NCBI GenBank assembly: GCA_016169945.1
Contig: JADLSH010000145.1
Span: forward strand, 2,913,501 to 2,977,500
DNA length: 64,000 nucleotides
Source: Trachythela sp. YZ-2020
Taxonomy: Eukaryota > Cnidaria > Anthozoa > Malacalcyonacea > Clavulariidae
Direction of reading: 5' to 3'
Shown piece after piece: positions 20,617 to 32,394 of this stretch (positions within the stretch are counted from its first letter, which is position 1; every line of letters begins with the position of its first letter). The notes under the pieces are model-generated. The model was not told where the DNA came from and searched no databases. It saw nothing but the letters and a program-made list of their open reading frames with translations. Both the position numbers and the translations under genes were made by a program.

Positions 20617-21235
20617 CATCATAACCATCAACATTACTACCAACAGATCTTTATCATGCAGTATCATCACTGTAACGATCATCATTACTACCAACAGATC
20701 AGTATCATACAGTACCATCACTGTAACCATCATCATTACTACCAACAGATCATTGTCATACAATACCATCATTGTAACCAACATGATTACACCAAGAGAT
20801 CATTATCGTGCAGTACCATCACTGTAACCATCAACATTACTACCAACAGATCTTTATCATGCAGTACCATCACTGTAACGATCATCATTACTACCAACAG
20901 ATCATTATCATACAGTACCATCGCTGTGACCATCATCATTACTACCAACACATCTTTATCATGTGATACCATCACTGTAACCATCATCATTACTACCAAC
21001 GGATCTTTATCATGTAGTACCACAACTGTAACCATCATCATTGCTACCAACAGATCTTTATCATACAGTACCATCACTGTAACCATCATCATTACTACCA
21101 ACAGATCTTTATCGTACAGTACCATCACTGTAACCATCATCATTACTACCAACAGTTCATTGTCATACTGTACCATCACTGTAACCATCATCATAACACC
21201 AACTGATCTTTATCATGTACCGTAGTACTATCACT
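20617..21235. repeat. 51-bp minisatellite, array 3
   Basis: About 12 units, continuing the array after LINE D. The 17-codon periodicity yields a spurious 216-codon frame. Confidence 0.9.
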
Positions 21236-21410
21236 GCTGATCAAAACACCTCTAGACCGAAGTGTCGAAACCGGTTGGGTCGTAAATGCAATTCGACTGA
21301 GCTTTGTATTGCCGTGAAAATAGACTTCAAAGAACACCATCAACAGGGTTAATAGGTTGCTCACAATAGTGATATTTAATTTTCTTCTAAGGTAGAAAGC
21401 ATGCAGCAAG

Positions 21411-21748
21411 GTTAATAAAGACGACATACGTGGTATTGGATTTGATGCCACATGTTCTTTAGTTATTCTTGACGAAAATGGCAAGCCTGTGTCAGTTACA
21501 CCCGACCAGGCAACCAATAGAAATATAATTTTGTGGCTTGATCACCGGGCTGTGAAGGAAGCAGAGATAATCAATGCCACAGGACATGATGTACTTAAAT
21601 TTGTTGGAGGCAAAATTTCTCCTGAAATGCAGGCGCCCAAAATTTTATGGTTAAAGAAAAACTTAGAAAAGGAAAGATGGAAGAATATTTCTGTCTTCCT
21701 TGATCTACCAGAATTTTTGACATTTAAAGCTACTGGATCCAGTACCAG
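21411..21748 (+). CDS. FGGY: FGGY carbohydrate kinase exon 2 (copy A)
   Basis: Encodes VNKDDIRGIGFDATCSLVILDENG..., followed by NIILWLDHRA, FVGGKISPEMQAPKILWLKKNL and FLDLPEFLTFKATGSSTR. This is the N-terminal actin-like domain of FGGY-family pentulose kinases, with WLDHRA the conserved substrate-site region. The acceptor is AAG|GTT at 21410/21411 and matches the phase-0 donor of exon 1; the donor is CAG|GTAAAT at 21749-21750 (phase 2). It is preserved and open although exon 1 of this copy lacks its start codon. Later exons are not seen before 27 kb, so this copy is probably truncated. Confidence 0.8.
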
Positions 21749-22412
21749 GTAAATGAAATATTTTGATTTTATCTAACAGAATTATCCTAAAAGATAAGGA
21801 ATAGAAATCTATGTGTTCAACGTCCTCGGCCGTCCACGGTGTAGCTACAGAGGTGTAGCTATATAGGAAACAGTAAGAAATATTAGCAGATGAGTATTAA
21901 TGCTGTATCACGCTTCTTTAAACTCGTTGGCATGTTTTGTTTTTGCTTGTCCAAGTAATTTTGTTTGTGACCAGTTGAACCCAGTGGTTGAACCCGGAGG
22001 AGGAATCGTGGTCTTCCCGCAATGCATTGCGTCTCATTAATAATCGCGATTTCCGAGGAACGTTTGGTAAAAAAATAGTTGAAATATATTGCGATTTTTG
22101 GCTCTGAAGATCTCGTTTTTTGGGAGGTAATTTTTTATGATTGTTTTGTTTAGTTATCTAATAAGTATTTTTGACTTGTTTTGTATATTTATAGCATTTT
22201 AGTTATGCTAATCACGCATTGTATTTACTTACGCATGTTTCGGGTCAGTGGACAGGCCACAAAAGTGGCTTTGAAATATGCTGGAGCAAATTATACTTAT
22301 TAATGAGAAAACTAAAAAATCACATCAGCAAATTCGGGAATGTTTACTCTTTCTATTGATATACTTTAAAACATGAATTTGCTCCTCAAATCCGACGAGT
22401 AATCGCGGTTAG
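21749..22412. other. Intron or intergenic sequence
   Basis: AT-rich, no open frame of note and no repeat recognised beyond short T tracts. Confidence 0.4.
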
Positions 22413-23467
22413 TCTAGGACTTGTATATGAGTTTTTATGCATTTCATTTAGGACAGATAATCTCAACTGTTTTAGAGTAAAATGACCATGACGGACAACA
22501 TGGCATATGTGCCAAAACCTGAATCCGGTGCGAAATGCCCGAAAATGACCACACCCAGAAACGGCACTGCCGATGTCTCGCCACTTCTCTTCTCGATTTA
22601 TCATGACATCTTTTCGTCTTCAAACGTATTTAGATTACAGTATCCAAAAATACTTGATTGTACAAAGGTTCCAATCGAAAAATTAAGCAGAGAGCTTCCA
22701 AACCGTTTGAGTTTACTACCCCAAACGTTTTATAAACATCAATCAATAACATGGTGTTCAAGTAATTTGAAAATCACGCGCAATCTTCACGAAAACACCG
22801 CGTGGGCTAGATAACATGGGGTAAAAAATTCTCACGAATAGTTGAAACCAGTAAGGTTGAAAGTTGAAACTATAATTTGAAGCATAAAACAACCTTTGAA
22901 ATTTTGGTTCAAAAAGATTTTGTAAGTTTCTGGCTTCTGTTTAGCTTAAAACCAGAACATACAATATTATGCAGGAACTTACAAAATCGTTCATCAAATC
23001 CAACTATAGTTTGTATCTGTATTATATCTCAACAAAACAATATCAACCCTCATTAAACCTATTAGTATTATATTGAAATAAGTATTGTTTTTTATCCTAT
23101 GACCAAAATATTTAGGAAATAAGAAAACATAGCCTTTCTAAGGTGTATGAAGTTATGTGATGTATAATTAGTCATTTTCTTGTAAAATATTGTACCTACA
23201 CCCATTTTACTCTCCAATGACCACCACTAAAAGCAACCATTCTAAACACTATAAACACTTCAGAAAGTCTGTAGCTTTGATGGTTTAGGAGATAGAGCTA
23301 TGTCGGCAGTGCCGTTTCTGGGTGTGGTCATTTTCGGGAATTTCGCACCGGAGTCGGGTTTTGGCACATATGCCACGTTGTCCGTCGTGGTCATTTTACC
23401 CTAAAACAGTTGAGATTATCTGTCCTAAATGAAATGCATACAAACTTATATACAGGTCCTAGACTAG
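22413..23467. mobile_element. 1.05-kb element with ~180-bp terminal inverted repeats
   Basis: The left end TAGTCTAGGACTTGTATATG and the right end (complement TAGTCTAGGACCTGTATATA) start long inverted arms that share GATAATCTCAACTGTTTTA, AACATGGCATATGTGCC and the CCACACCCAGAAACGGCACTGCCGA region. No transposase is visible. A related broken copy lies at 13690-14300. Type of superfamily unknown. Confidence 0.7.
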
Positions 23468-23775
23468 GTTTGAAGATGAGGTATTTTTACGACATTCTAA
23501 CCCTGATGGCGGGAATAGACCGCGTGGGAATCATATTTATGGCGCGACGAAAACTACTGAATGAATAACTATTATGATAAATTTTGAAACATGTTGCTGC
23601 TTGTTTTGAGTTCAATGTTACCTTTAAGTTAGGTATGGTTATATTTGACTGTATTTTTCCATTTTACTATAGAGTTCAAGTATTTTAATTTGGAATAAAA
23701 TGGAATCTAATAATGGCGATGTTGTCATTGTTGATGAAGAAAATGACACTACTAAGCGGGTATACACTTCTATAA

Positions 23776-24461
23776 GGCCACTCCAACTGAGATTTGAGTT
23801 TCCCGTCCGGCCCCATTTCACAAATACACGCGGGCGGGCATTAGCATTATCATTATTCATTACTGAGAATCCAAAAATAATATTAATTTTGTCATTACTT
23901 GGACTCAGGATAGTCCATTGCAAAATACGTTTCTTGCAATTTCCATTGCAGCCTTCTAATACACATAATTGTTTAACACTTATGCCGCTTTTGCATCGTA
24001 CGTCAATGAACGTCATGAAACGACCGTCGCGGGAGTGTGTTCGAATGTAAGAAGGTAGAATTTTAACCCCTTTAAGCCTGGTTTCCATTTAGTCGTAACG
24101 GTTCCGTTGTGAACACATCGAGGTGGCCGATGTAATACGGTAGAATGTCGATATCATAATCACAAAAGACTGATTTGCATACAACATGCAAAAGACAAGA
24201 AGTATGCAGACTATTTCACATCGTCGAACATGACTTGATCACGACAGTTACGACCAAATGGAAACCAGGCTTAACAAGTCATAAAGGTTTTCTCATATAT
24301 TCTCTCAAAAACTATTAGAAAACAATGGATAAAATTGGTATATTTTGGCAAAAAGCCAAATAATGTAAACAAGGTATCAATAATGCAAAAATCACGCGGC
24401 CACTCTTCTTGGAGATGCGCCGGGCGGTGGACGGGAAACTAAAGTCTAAGTTGGAGTGGCC
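23776..24461. mobile_element. 686-bp MITE with TAA target duplication
   Basis: Inverted ends GGCCACTCCAACT...AGTTTCCCGTCC and complement, flanked by TAA at 23773-23775 and 24462-24464. A 3-base TAA duplication is typical of PIF/Harbinger-type elements. It holds another MITE. Confidence 0.8.
24076..24270. mobile_element. 195-bp MITE with TTAA target duplication
   Basis: Inverted ends GCCTGGTTTCCATTT.GTCGTAAC and complement, flanked by TTAA at 24072-24075 and 24271-24274, as for piggyBac-type elements. Nested inside the 686-bp MITE. Confidence 0.8.
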
Positions 24462-24998
24462 TAAAGAGTGATACACCAGGGAAACGAGATAGAAAGACAC
24501 GAAGACTTTCTCGTAAGGAAAACTCAACCTCCAGCCGAGCTTTGTTTAAGAGTCCTGGAACATCATCAAGTGCAAAGGTACATGAAAATTATACAATCAG
24601 CCAACAATATTTGCACCAGTCAATGTATTAAAACCCCTGGCCCTCCAACCCCGGAGCTATGTGGGGGTATTAGGCAGTTTACTTTTTATGCCCCTTTCAG
24701 CAGGACATTAGTTTTGTTTTGGATGTCATGAGAAATTATAGGCAGGGTTGGGTGGGGGATTTGACATAAAAACAAATCAAATTAATCTGATTACATCATA
24801 TCAGGCATTTAAAACTTAGATTGAAAAAGGTGAGGTTTTATCCATTGACAAGGGTTTACATTGGCTGGCTGGTGCATAATAATACAACTATATGTAAAAT
24901 ACAGCAGGAATACTAAAACATATTTAAATTAAACATGTATTAATTATAACGATTCTGTCTAGTAAATATAGAGCAGTACTAATCCTTACTGCTTGTTT

Positions 24999-25203
24999 TA
25001 TAGTTTCCCAGCAGAAAGATTAGGCTGACTCTAGAAGAAGTCCCTAGTAAAACATCATAAATGGACCTTTGAGGAAGATAAAGCATTTATTGAATTCATA
25101 TCAATTGCCAAAACAGATCCAACATATGGACAAAGTTCTGCTGAAGAGTGGCCAGCATTTAATAACAACAGATTTTTATTTGTAATGGGTTATAATGTAC
25201 AGT
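24999..25203 (+). pseudogene. Possible continuation of the unknown gene
   Basis: After the acceptor TTTTATAG, the frame FPSRKIRLTLEEVPSKTS stops, but an overlapping frame shifted by one base continues as KHHKWTFEEDKAFIEFISIA, which has the spacing of a SANT/Myb-like helix. It ends at a stop at about 25203. Either a frameshifted relic or an unrecognised small intron. Weak. Confidence 0.3.
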
Positions 25204-26390
25204 AATTCTGCTTTGCAGCATGCTTCAATAAATGCACCATGATATTCTATCTTTCATGATAATATAAAGCAATTACAAGGCTAAGCATAGATGCATCTCA
25301 TGGTGCAGACTATACAGTAAAGTAATGATAATGCATGTTTTCATGCATCATCAATATTTCATCAGTTTTTTTCATCTTAACTTAACTATCATCTTAGTTT
25401 ATACCATCGACAAAACGGGGAAAATTTAGGGTTTAAGTTTATTGTACACACTCATGTTAGTTAGCATGTAAATATTTAAAATTCTAGAGCTATAAATAAT
25501 TTTATGACTCTAGACAATATTTTATACAGTAAGTTTAGGTGGGGGTAAGCACATTAAAAGCACCATTTCCTGTTTTTCTAACCATATACTTTCCATGTAT
25601 TTTGGTTAAATGAAAATGGTGTGACATTTAAAAAAAAATATGCTTTTCTTTAATTTCAGATGATTTTTTTTAAAAATAATAAATTATTTATTATGACTGT
25701 GTCTGTATTCTGCTTATAACCATGCAATAACTTATGTTATGCCAGAAGTGCACCAGAACTGTATCTGGCTGGACTGAGTTATATATTTAACCATTTATGG
25801 TTATGTCTCAGTTAATTTGTCTGATGTTGTGTATAGATCACTATATATCATTCTACAGTATTTGTGAAGTGACGAAAATAGCACATGGGTAGAATTACCT
25901 AAGCTCAGACAGTAAAATCATCTGGCATATCTAGTCCTATAACTCTGAAGTCCCTATCAACCAATGATAGTGTTTTTAGCTATTCTTTAGTATGGTAGTA
26001 TTAGTACTTTAGGCAGTGTTTTAGTTGTAAGTTTTCTTTGGCTCGCATTTATAACTTCCAGATGAAGGTGTCCCTCAAAGTTCTGGTTGTATTTTTTTAG
26101 GTACACTGGTACAGTAGTTTGATCCTATACAGTTAATCCCTCAAGTATATTGTTTATCATTGCATACACTGGAGCCACACATTACATAATTTTCATCCAA
26201 TTGAGTTGTAGGACTAACTTTCTGAAAAAATTGACCAAGCTTTTATTAGCAATTTATGTCATGCTCTGTTATAATTATTGCTTGGATCATCTCTGTCCCA
26301 TGGTAAAGTAATGCTTTTTCCCTACAAGCATATGTTCTCTTTAAACTCTCAGGAGAAATTGATTGTATTTCATTTCTGATCAGAGCTCTT
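25204..26390. other. AT-rich sequence without recognised features
   Basis: No gene or clear repeat seen. Confidence 0.4.
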
Positions 26391-26696
26391 TTAAGTTTGG
26401 GGATTTTGTTTACCCCACAATAACCAATAACTGTTACCACCAACAACCTTATCACCATCATCTGTCGACTCTTGATGAGTTGGAAAATCTAACAAGCAGA
26501 CATGATTCATATGTTGATAGTAGCAATTACATGGAGCTTGCTTTTCTAAATTTAGTGGTGGGAGTACAGCATCCAGCTCTTCATTCACTGTGACAGGATC
26601 TCGAGGTTGAGTGTTCAAGTCGAAGGCAAAATATAAAATTCCCACAATATCAGGTTTTGGACTGGATACTTGCCGTGTATCATCAAAGTCAAAGAA
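26391..26696 (-). CDS. Candidate terminal exon of an unknown gene
   Basis: A minus-strand frame of about 101 codons follows a good splice acceptor (CATCTTGTAG|TTC at 26697-26698) and ends in a stop at 26391. It encodes FFDFDDTRQVSSPKPD..., then LYFAFDLNTQPRDPVTVNEE and CNCYYQHMNHVC. I do not recognise a family. Codon usage and lack of repeats make it look coding, but it is isolated, and the neighbouring phosphoesterase exons on the same strand are complete without it. Confidence 0.3.
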   Translation of the reverse strand, partial: FFDFDDTRQVSSPKPDIVGILYFAFDLNTQPRDPVTVNEELDAVLPPLNLEKQAPCNCYYQHMNHVCLLDFPTHQESTDDGDKVVGGNSYWLLWGKQNPQT

Positions 26697-27762
26697 CTAC
26701 AAGATGTAATAATAACAAATCAGTTTTAAATATAACAAAGCTTCTACAAAGTGAGTTTTTTATAGTGCAACTAATTAATTTCTATAAAGTCAAAACTTGT
26801 TGATTCTCCAGCTTAATCAGGATTTCAAGTCGTAAATATTAACATATCTTTTACAGATGCATTGTCAGAAGTCAATACAACACCAATCTAGATTTAGTAA
26901 TTTTATATGACTCACTATCATAGCAAATTTGGTATCTTTTAAATAATATAGACTTAATAATATAGACTTTATATAATAGATTATAGTTCATGTTTCGACT
27001 CAAATATCTATAATTTCAATATAACCTACTAAAAACCCGCCTTAAAACACAACTAGAACGCATCTCTATCAATGCTGAGCTTTTGCATTCGGCAAACATC
27101 TCGCGCTTCCAAAACTGAAGCTTTATTGCCACGAATTGAGCGAAAATGCGCCATTTTTAAAAAAAACCGATGTTTACCGAAGAGATTCAGAGAGATGTGT
27201 TTACAGCGAAAGGCAACCGAACAATAAGCGAGCTGCGCCGGCGAATTGATAATATGTATCAATGTGTCCAAAACTACTAGATCAGTGAATTAGTTTGTTC
27301 CAGTTGATTGATTAACTTGAATATCAATGTTACAGTAACTATATATGCGGCAAACTATTACAAATGTGTTGTTCGTTAAAATGCGTGTTCATAAATGTGC
27401 TCAAAATCATTTTGTTAAAATACATCAGTGTTATTTAAATCAGTCACAGTTTAAACAAAGCACCCCCCCCCCCCCTCCCCCCATCCGCTTCCGACGGCCC
27501 TGCTATAATACAACAAAGCCCAAATTGCATAAAATAGAATTAGCAGTGTTCGTTATAATATACTTCTTGATAACGTATACGTGTACTACTCCGTACTTAA
27601 AAATTAAGTAGCAGTAAAAATAAGTCACATAGAGAAAAAGACCATTATTCGAATAAAAACAATTAACATTGTTCATGCATACTCATACACTTCATGATTA
27701 CCTACGCTATGTTTAATAGTATTAAAAAAGTTAAAAAATTAGTCGCAACTATCATTTAGTAA
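26697..27762. other. Intergenic sequence
   Basis: Contains a poly-C tract (about 27463-27481). No gene seen. Confidence 0.4.
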
Positions 27763-28043
27763 TTATCCACCAGGAACAAGGTACTTCTTCTGACATGCGT
27801 CAAAATCATCCTGGCTATAATACGTAACTGCGCAGTAATATTTGAATCTTGAATAAGGATCAGGTTGATAACGAACTTGTCGTGAACTGATATAGCCATT
27901 AAAGAAACTGTCATCAGTTTGGTTGATAAGACTATCACTAAGATTCTTTATTCTTTTGCCATTTATAACTTGATCATCATTTCCATTTGGTGGGTATCGT
28001 GATGAAAATTTGTAGTCCAGTTGCCATACTGGGTTGTTGAACT
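27763..28043 (-). CDS. SMPDL3-like phosphoesterase, exon 6 (last)
   Basis: Follows acceptor TTCCTTAG (AG at 28044-28045) in phase with the exon 5 donor and runs to TAA at 27763-27765. It encodes the C-terminal region EFNNPVWQLDYKFSSRYPP... and FKYYCAVTYYSQDDFDACQKKY, whose W.L.Y pattern and closing Cys-containing segment match the end of acid-sphingomyelinase-like phosphodiesterases. The six exons sum to 1455 bases, 485 codons, with all phases agreeing, so the gene model is coherent across 31 kb. Confidence 0.8.
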
Positions 28044-29387
28044 CTAAGGAATAACACCCAAGTTAGAATTGATTATTTTGAAAGTCTTCGCGGCTGTGGT
28101 GGCCAAGTCATGGTGTCATGATGTGAAAATAATCTGGACATGTAAAAACCTTCAACCAAATCGGGGTCCAGCGTCGACCGCGGTAGAGCGTTTTATACGC
28201 TCTGTGAAGTTCACGACTGACACTCATTCGGAAAGAGATAAAAAACTCTCGACGTTTCGGCCCTTCAGTATGAAGATACAAAGAAAATATGCTGTACTTA
28301 CACAGTAAAACTACAAAGACAGTCACATGAAAGATAAGTATCTTACCTTAAACAACAAGGGTTGGTGCCTGTACGCAGACTGTATCTTTACATATTGTTT
28401 TGATTTTGCTATGGTTATGTAAATATGTTATTTTGATTGGTGTATTTATCTTTAACGTGCACGATTGCCTGCCTCAAAATTTGTAGCTATATTATAGCTG
28501 TGTATATAGTGTATTTTGTTTGTATCCTCAAAACTTAGAAAAGTATTTTTATCTCTTTCAGACTGAGTGGCTGCGGTGAGCATCACACAACGCTATATAA
28601 GTTATAAATAGGTCTAAACTACGTCTTTTGTATGCTGTACGCAAATCTTTTTTTACTGATTGGAGAGATATCTTGTTACTTCTTGACTTGCTTGGATGCA
28701 ACCGGCACAACCAAATGGCAAAACACTGACTTCAGTAGATAATCGCATGGTTTCGAGTGCAATTTGGGAAACATGGACGCAAGTGACTCTATATCAGTCC
28801 GAAGGACAAGTGCAGTTTGAGGTCTATGATAAGCTCAGACCAGCGGAATATTTTCCAAATTGCACTGAGGATACTCATAATATGAAGGAAATCCTTCCAT
28901 TTACTGGTCTCAGTAAATCAGAACTAAGAAATGTTTATATGATTGTATATTAATCTATGGGTCAAATGTAACCTCGTTATACAGAAATTTCTGGCAAACA
29001 CTGTATAACACATATTATTGCTAACGTCAGCAAGGCTTTTAAAACTATGTTATACACACAATTTGTGCCGCCCCTATTTTAGCATTTGATTTTTGGCCGC
29101 CATGTTGGCGTGCGATTTCGGCGCTATTCTGTACACCAACATTGCGACCAAAACCCAACTGCGCAAATAACGCCAAATTTTAACCCAAATATTTAGACTA
29201 TTTAGTCGTTGGGGCTGATAATGCTGACGTCACAATATTTTTTATAATGCTGACGTCAGCAATATTTTTCAAAACTCGAGAAATAATTGTATCGACTTAA
29301 AATCTTTGGTGAACACTCGTAATGATATAGGAAACATGCGAGACGGCCAGCTTTGTAGCTTTAAGTCTATACGATCTATAATCTCAC
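28044..29387. other. Intron 5 of the phosphoesterase gene
   Basis: A plus-strand frame at 28696-28953 starts MQPAQPNGKTLTSVDN; I do not recognise it. At 29218-29270 there are two GCTGACGTCA-type repeats. Otherwise nothing. Confidence 0.4.
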
Positions 29388-29603
29388 CTGTTGCCAAAAC
29401 AAGATTCATGTACAACTGTTCGTAATCGGTGATTGCTCCGAGATCTGGGTCGAGGTGAACGATACGGAAATTAGGATTATTTCTATACACAACAGATAAC
29501 GACGGCATCAGCAAAATGTACGATGAATTTTTAAATGAAAGGTCTTTCTTGTTTGCTTGAAGAAAACGGAAGCTGTCTTTGTGGAAATGGGCATAGATTT
29601 GAC
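29388..29603 (-). CDS. SMPDL3-like phosphoesterase, exon 5
   Basis: Acceptor TTTTTTAG at 29604-29605, donor ACAG|GTGAGA at 29386-29387. It encodes QIYAHFHKDSFRFLQ..., the position of the family's GHTHxDxF metal-binding motif. Here the first Gly is Ala and the Thr is Phe, while both His are kept. The exon continues with NFRIVHLDPDLGAITDYEQLYMNL, typical of the region after the last metal-binding motif. Confidence 0.85.
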
Positions 29604-29753
29604 CTAAAAAATAAATATAAGTATTAACAGTGATTGGAGACAACTACACCTATAGCTACTATCGTATAGGGTACGGTTGAGCATTACATATATCTCCGAT
29701 CAATTATTCACTGATTTTATTAACTTACCCTGGACAGCAGAACCCTTTATTTT

Positions 29754-30356
29754 AGGTGGCTAACTACACTTTTCTAAAAATAGAAGATTTCCGATTTAGA
29801 TCCGAAATTTTCGACAAGTATTTGTTGAAAAACAAAGAAAGCCTGATTGTATAAAACAATAACTAAAGAAATTTTTCAAAAAACATCCATAACTGCCGTT
29901 GCCATGGCAACAATGGCGTTTCAATATGGCGGATATATTGGCTTTAAAGTGATTTAACTTGAAAATAACATCGGTGACCCCATTTATATTGAATATTTTA
30001 AAATATTTAAAAAAAATCTGTCATGGCGAAAATATGTTATAACGAATAATTACATTTACCTATTTTTGAAAAAAATTGCCACGGCAGAATTGTTTTAAAA
30101 TTGTGAAAATAATTCAATATACTCAAAAAAGAATTTTATGAAAGAAAAATGGGAAAGCGAAAATATCCGCCATATTGAAACGTCATTGTTACCATAGCAA
30201 GGCAGTTATGGATGTTTTTTTGAAAAATTTCAAACTCTTTAGTTATTGTTGTATACAAGTCAGACTCTCTTTGTTTTTCAACAAATAATTATTGTCGAAA
30301 AATTCGGATCTAATTCGGAAATCTTCCATATTTTAGAAAAGTGTAGTGAGCCACCT
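29754..30356. mobile_element. ~600-bp long-inverted-repeat MITE in intron 4
   Basis: Arms of about 270 bases: AGGTGGCT.ACTACACTTTTCTAAAA... and its complement, with ATCCATAACTGCC, ATTGAAACG and TTTGTTTTTCAACAAAT(A) shared. A related start (TTAAGGTGGCTCGATATATT) occurs at 31288 in intron 2. No transposase. Confidence 0.75.
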
Positions 30357-30462
30357 TAATGGTATTTGTCGATGCCGATATTGCCTCAGAGTTTTTGTAA
30401 TATTTACAAATTGAAGCCAGTGGACCATGAATAGACACGAAACGCATAAATGATATACATAC

Positions 30463-30557
30463 CTGCTACAACTTCACTAAACTTGTTTGTAACAATATTC
30501 ATATATAGGTCAGTGAAATTACGTAACCACAATATCTTTCCTGCGTAGGAATCAATA
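30463..30557 (-). CDS. SMPDL3-like phosphoesterase, exon 4
   Basis: Acceptor CTGTTTTAG at 30558-30559 and donor GCAG|GTATGT at 30461-30462. It encodes IDSYAGKILWLRNFTDLYMNIV..., the segment between the family's HIPPG motif and its last metal-binding motif. Phases agree with exons 3 and 5. Confidence 0.8.
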
Positions 30558-30837
30558 CTAAAACAGGAAGATAAGAATTGACATAAACATGAAGAATGTG
30601 TATACTAAAGTATTGTAATATCAGTATGTTTTCCCTCGCAACTTAAGTAAATGAATGCATGCAACCTCTGATCGAATTAAGTCGCAACGACCAGCTCGAA
30701 GGATGACGTCGATAGCTTCGTCCTCCGCATTTAAAGCAGGATTATTAATTAATTATGTACCACGTTTCTATACAACGTCTCCGGCCATAGCGTTTGACCA
30801 ATCCTTCATTACCTATAACAGCGTTTAATAAACTTAC

Positions 30838-31012
30838 CCAGGGGGTATATGGCTAGTAATAATAACTTTCTTGCTTGTTGACTTTGCCAATTGTAACTGC
30901 TCTTCTAACCATTTTAATTGTGCATTTGCTCTTTCTTGGAAATAGTCGTACGGTTTCAAGGTACTTGCAGTCCAATACATAGAGTTTAGTACAAGTAAGG
31001 TCATGTTTCCAC
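30838..31012 (-). CDS. SMPDL3-like phosphoesterase, exon 3
   Basis: Acceptor CAATTCAG at 31013-31014 and donor CTGG|GTAAGT at 30836-30837. It encodes GNMTLLVLNSMYW..., the QLKWLEEQLQLA helix and KVIITSHIPPG, the last containing the conserved metal-binding His of calcineurin-like phosphoesterases. This exon reads in a frame that is easy to miss because a longer shadow frame overlaps it. Confidence 0.85.
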
Positions 31013-31788
31013 CTGAATTGACCGTCGTGGTAAAAACACAAAAACAAAATAACTACAACTTATTGTGAGTCAGTTAAAACTAAAATGAATTTGTACTTCA
31101 TTTATGATACGCGTGATGAAAAGCCCCCTGGCCTGGGTGCGTTGGGTTAAGATAAAATTTAAGATATGACGGTCCGGATTTACGGGTACAGATAACGTCG
31201 TTTAATTATTTATTTTCACTTAATTAATATGTCTGATCATATCTTTTCTGTTTTTCGCAATAGGTTACCCATCTACTGCTCTCTTTTAAGGTGGCTCGAT
31301 ATATTATTCCTCACAAAATCCCTTATGCAATAGTCACGAACACAAAACTTGATGCTATATCAAGAAACCTGCGTGATCATTCCTGTGCACAGGAATATTT
31401 ATAACGAAAAATAGTCCAAAATGACCTGACGTGGCGAGTTGCTCACGCCATCTCGCGCCATTGCGTGTGTGGTATAGCATGTTGCGTCAATTGCTGACGT
31501 CATTAAAAAATTCAATTTCTGAAAAACAATGCGAGCTGTATTGTACCGCAAAAGTCTTTCATTATACCAAAAATAAAACAATTCTGTAATTACCAAATAG
31601 AGGCAAAAAGAAAACTCGACATATAGACGTCCATTGTGCTTTTGGCGCTTGGAGGATGAGGTTTTGTACTTGTGAGTCTTGACTTTCCGAGAAAACTAAC
31701 CGTAACTTAATCATTTAGCTGTATACCAAGAAAACGACATGCAAAATTTGATGCTAATGTTCTGAAGTTGGTTTAAGGATTTACAAAC
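31013..31788. other. Intron 2 of the phosphoesterase gene
   Basis: Contains a partial copy of the intron 4 MITE end at about 31288. No gene. Confidence 0.45.
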
Positions 31789-32094
31789 CTGCAATTGACA
31801 CTTTATAATATCCTCCATATAAAAATGTCTTGCGCAGTTCATCTAGAGTTGTTGTCTGATATTTCATGTTACAGTGTGTACACAATATGGCGTCTTGCCA
31901 GATATTCAGTATATCGGAATACCATGTATCATTTTCACCAGGCATTACATAATGACCTGGAAGATCAGTATTACCAATGCTTGGAAAATATGGAATGTCA
32001 GGAAATGCTGATTGGACTGCTTTTGATGTTATATTCATAATTTCAAGCACTACTTGTCTTCTGTTTGTTGTGATTTTATGAGCGCACGTGTCAC
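31789..32094 (-). CDS. SMPDL3-like phosphoesterase, exon 2
   Basis: Acceptor TTTCTATAG at 32095-32096 and donor GCAG|GTTTGT at 31787-31788. Together with exon 1 it forms LSGDTCAH, the metal-bridging Asp motif. It then encodes QSAFPDIPYFPSIGNTDLPG, the position of the family's GNHD/E motif: here the catalytic His is Thr. Next come WYSDILNIWQDA and LRKTFLYGGYY, the conserved helix and Gly-Tyr segment before the strand. Phases agree with neighbours. The intron before this exon is 26,490 bases and full of transposons. Confidence 0.85.
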
Positions 32095-32394
32095 CTATAG
32101 AAAGAATATTTCCAAAATCATTAGCATAGTGACTGACCTTGTTAGAATATGGGGCGCCCTTTATATAACACATCCAAAATGGGCGGCTCTAAATATACAC
32201 TGGTGCAGGTCTCAAACGGCGAAGTCCCTTGTTAGGGAACTGTACATTAACTGTAGATCAAGGAATTATGCCGATAGAATTACACTCTTCGGACATGGTC
32301 AAAATCAATACAACATGTATTTTCAAATAAAGGAATTTAAGAAAATGAATTTAATCGAACCGAGGCGAAATTTTTGAGGAAAATCACAAATCTT

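Larger units (their letters stand above)
23700..24577 (+). pseudogene. Unknown host gene exon split by a MITE
   Basis: The frame starts MESNNGDVVIVDEEND at 23700. A 686-bp MITE with a TAA duplication occupies 23776-24461. Reading straight from the left flank to the right flank keeps the frame open through a basic, Ser-rich stretch (KTRRLSRKENSTSSRALF) to a donor AAG|GTACAT at 24578. Function unknown; it looks like the low-complexity N-terminus of a nuclear protein. A candidate next exon at 24999 starts after a good acceptor (TTTTATAG). Confidence 0.45.

Noticed and set aside
20575..21225. 216-codon plus-strand frame and similar periodic frames at 10057-10351, 15327-15732 and 20787-21194
   Set aside because: They are produced by the 51-bp minisatellite (17 codons per unit), which is open on both strands.
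10057..21235. CRISPR-like spaced repeats
   Set aside because: The units are contiguous tandem repeats without unique spacers, in an intron of an animal gene.
24468..24731. 87-codon frame as a gene on its own
   Set aside because: The coding-like part is in another frame, continuous with the exon starting at 23700.
29218..29270. TGACGTCA-type pair as a Polinton terminus remnant
   Set aside because: Only two short copies with different flanks (AATGCTGACGTCA); no AGTAGT terminus or Polinton gene nearby.
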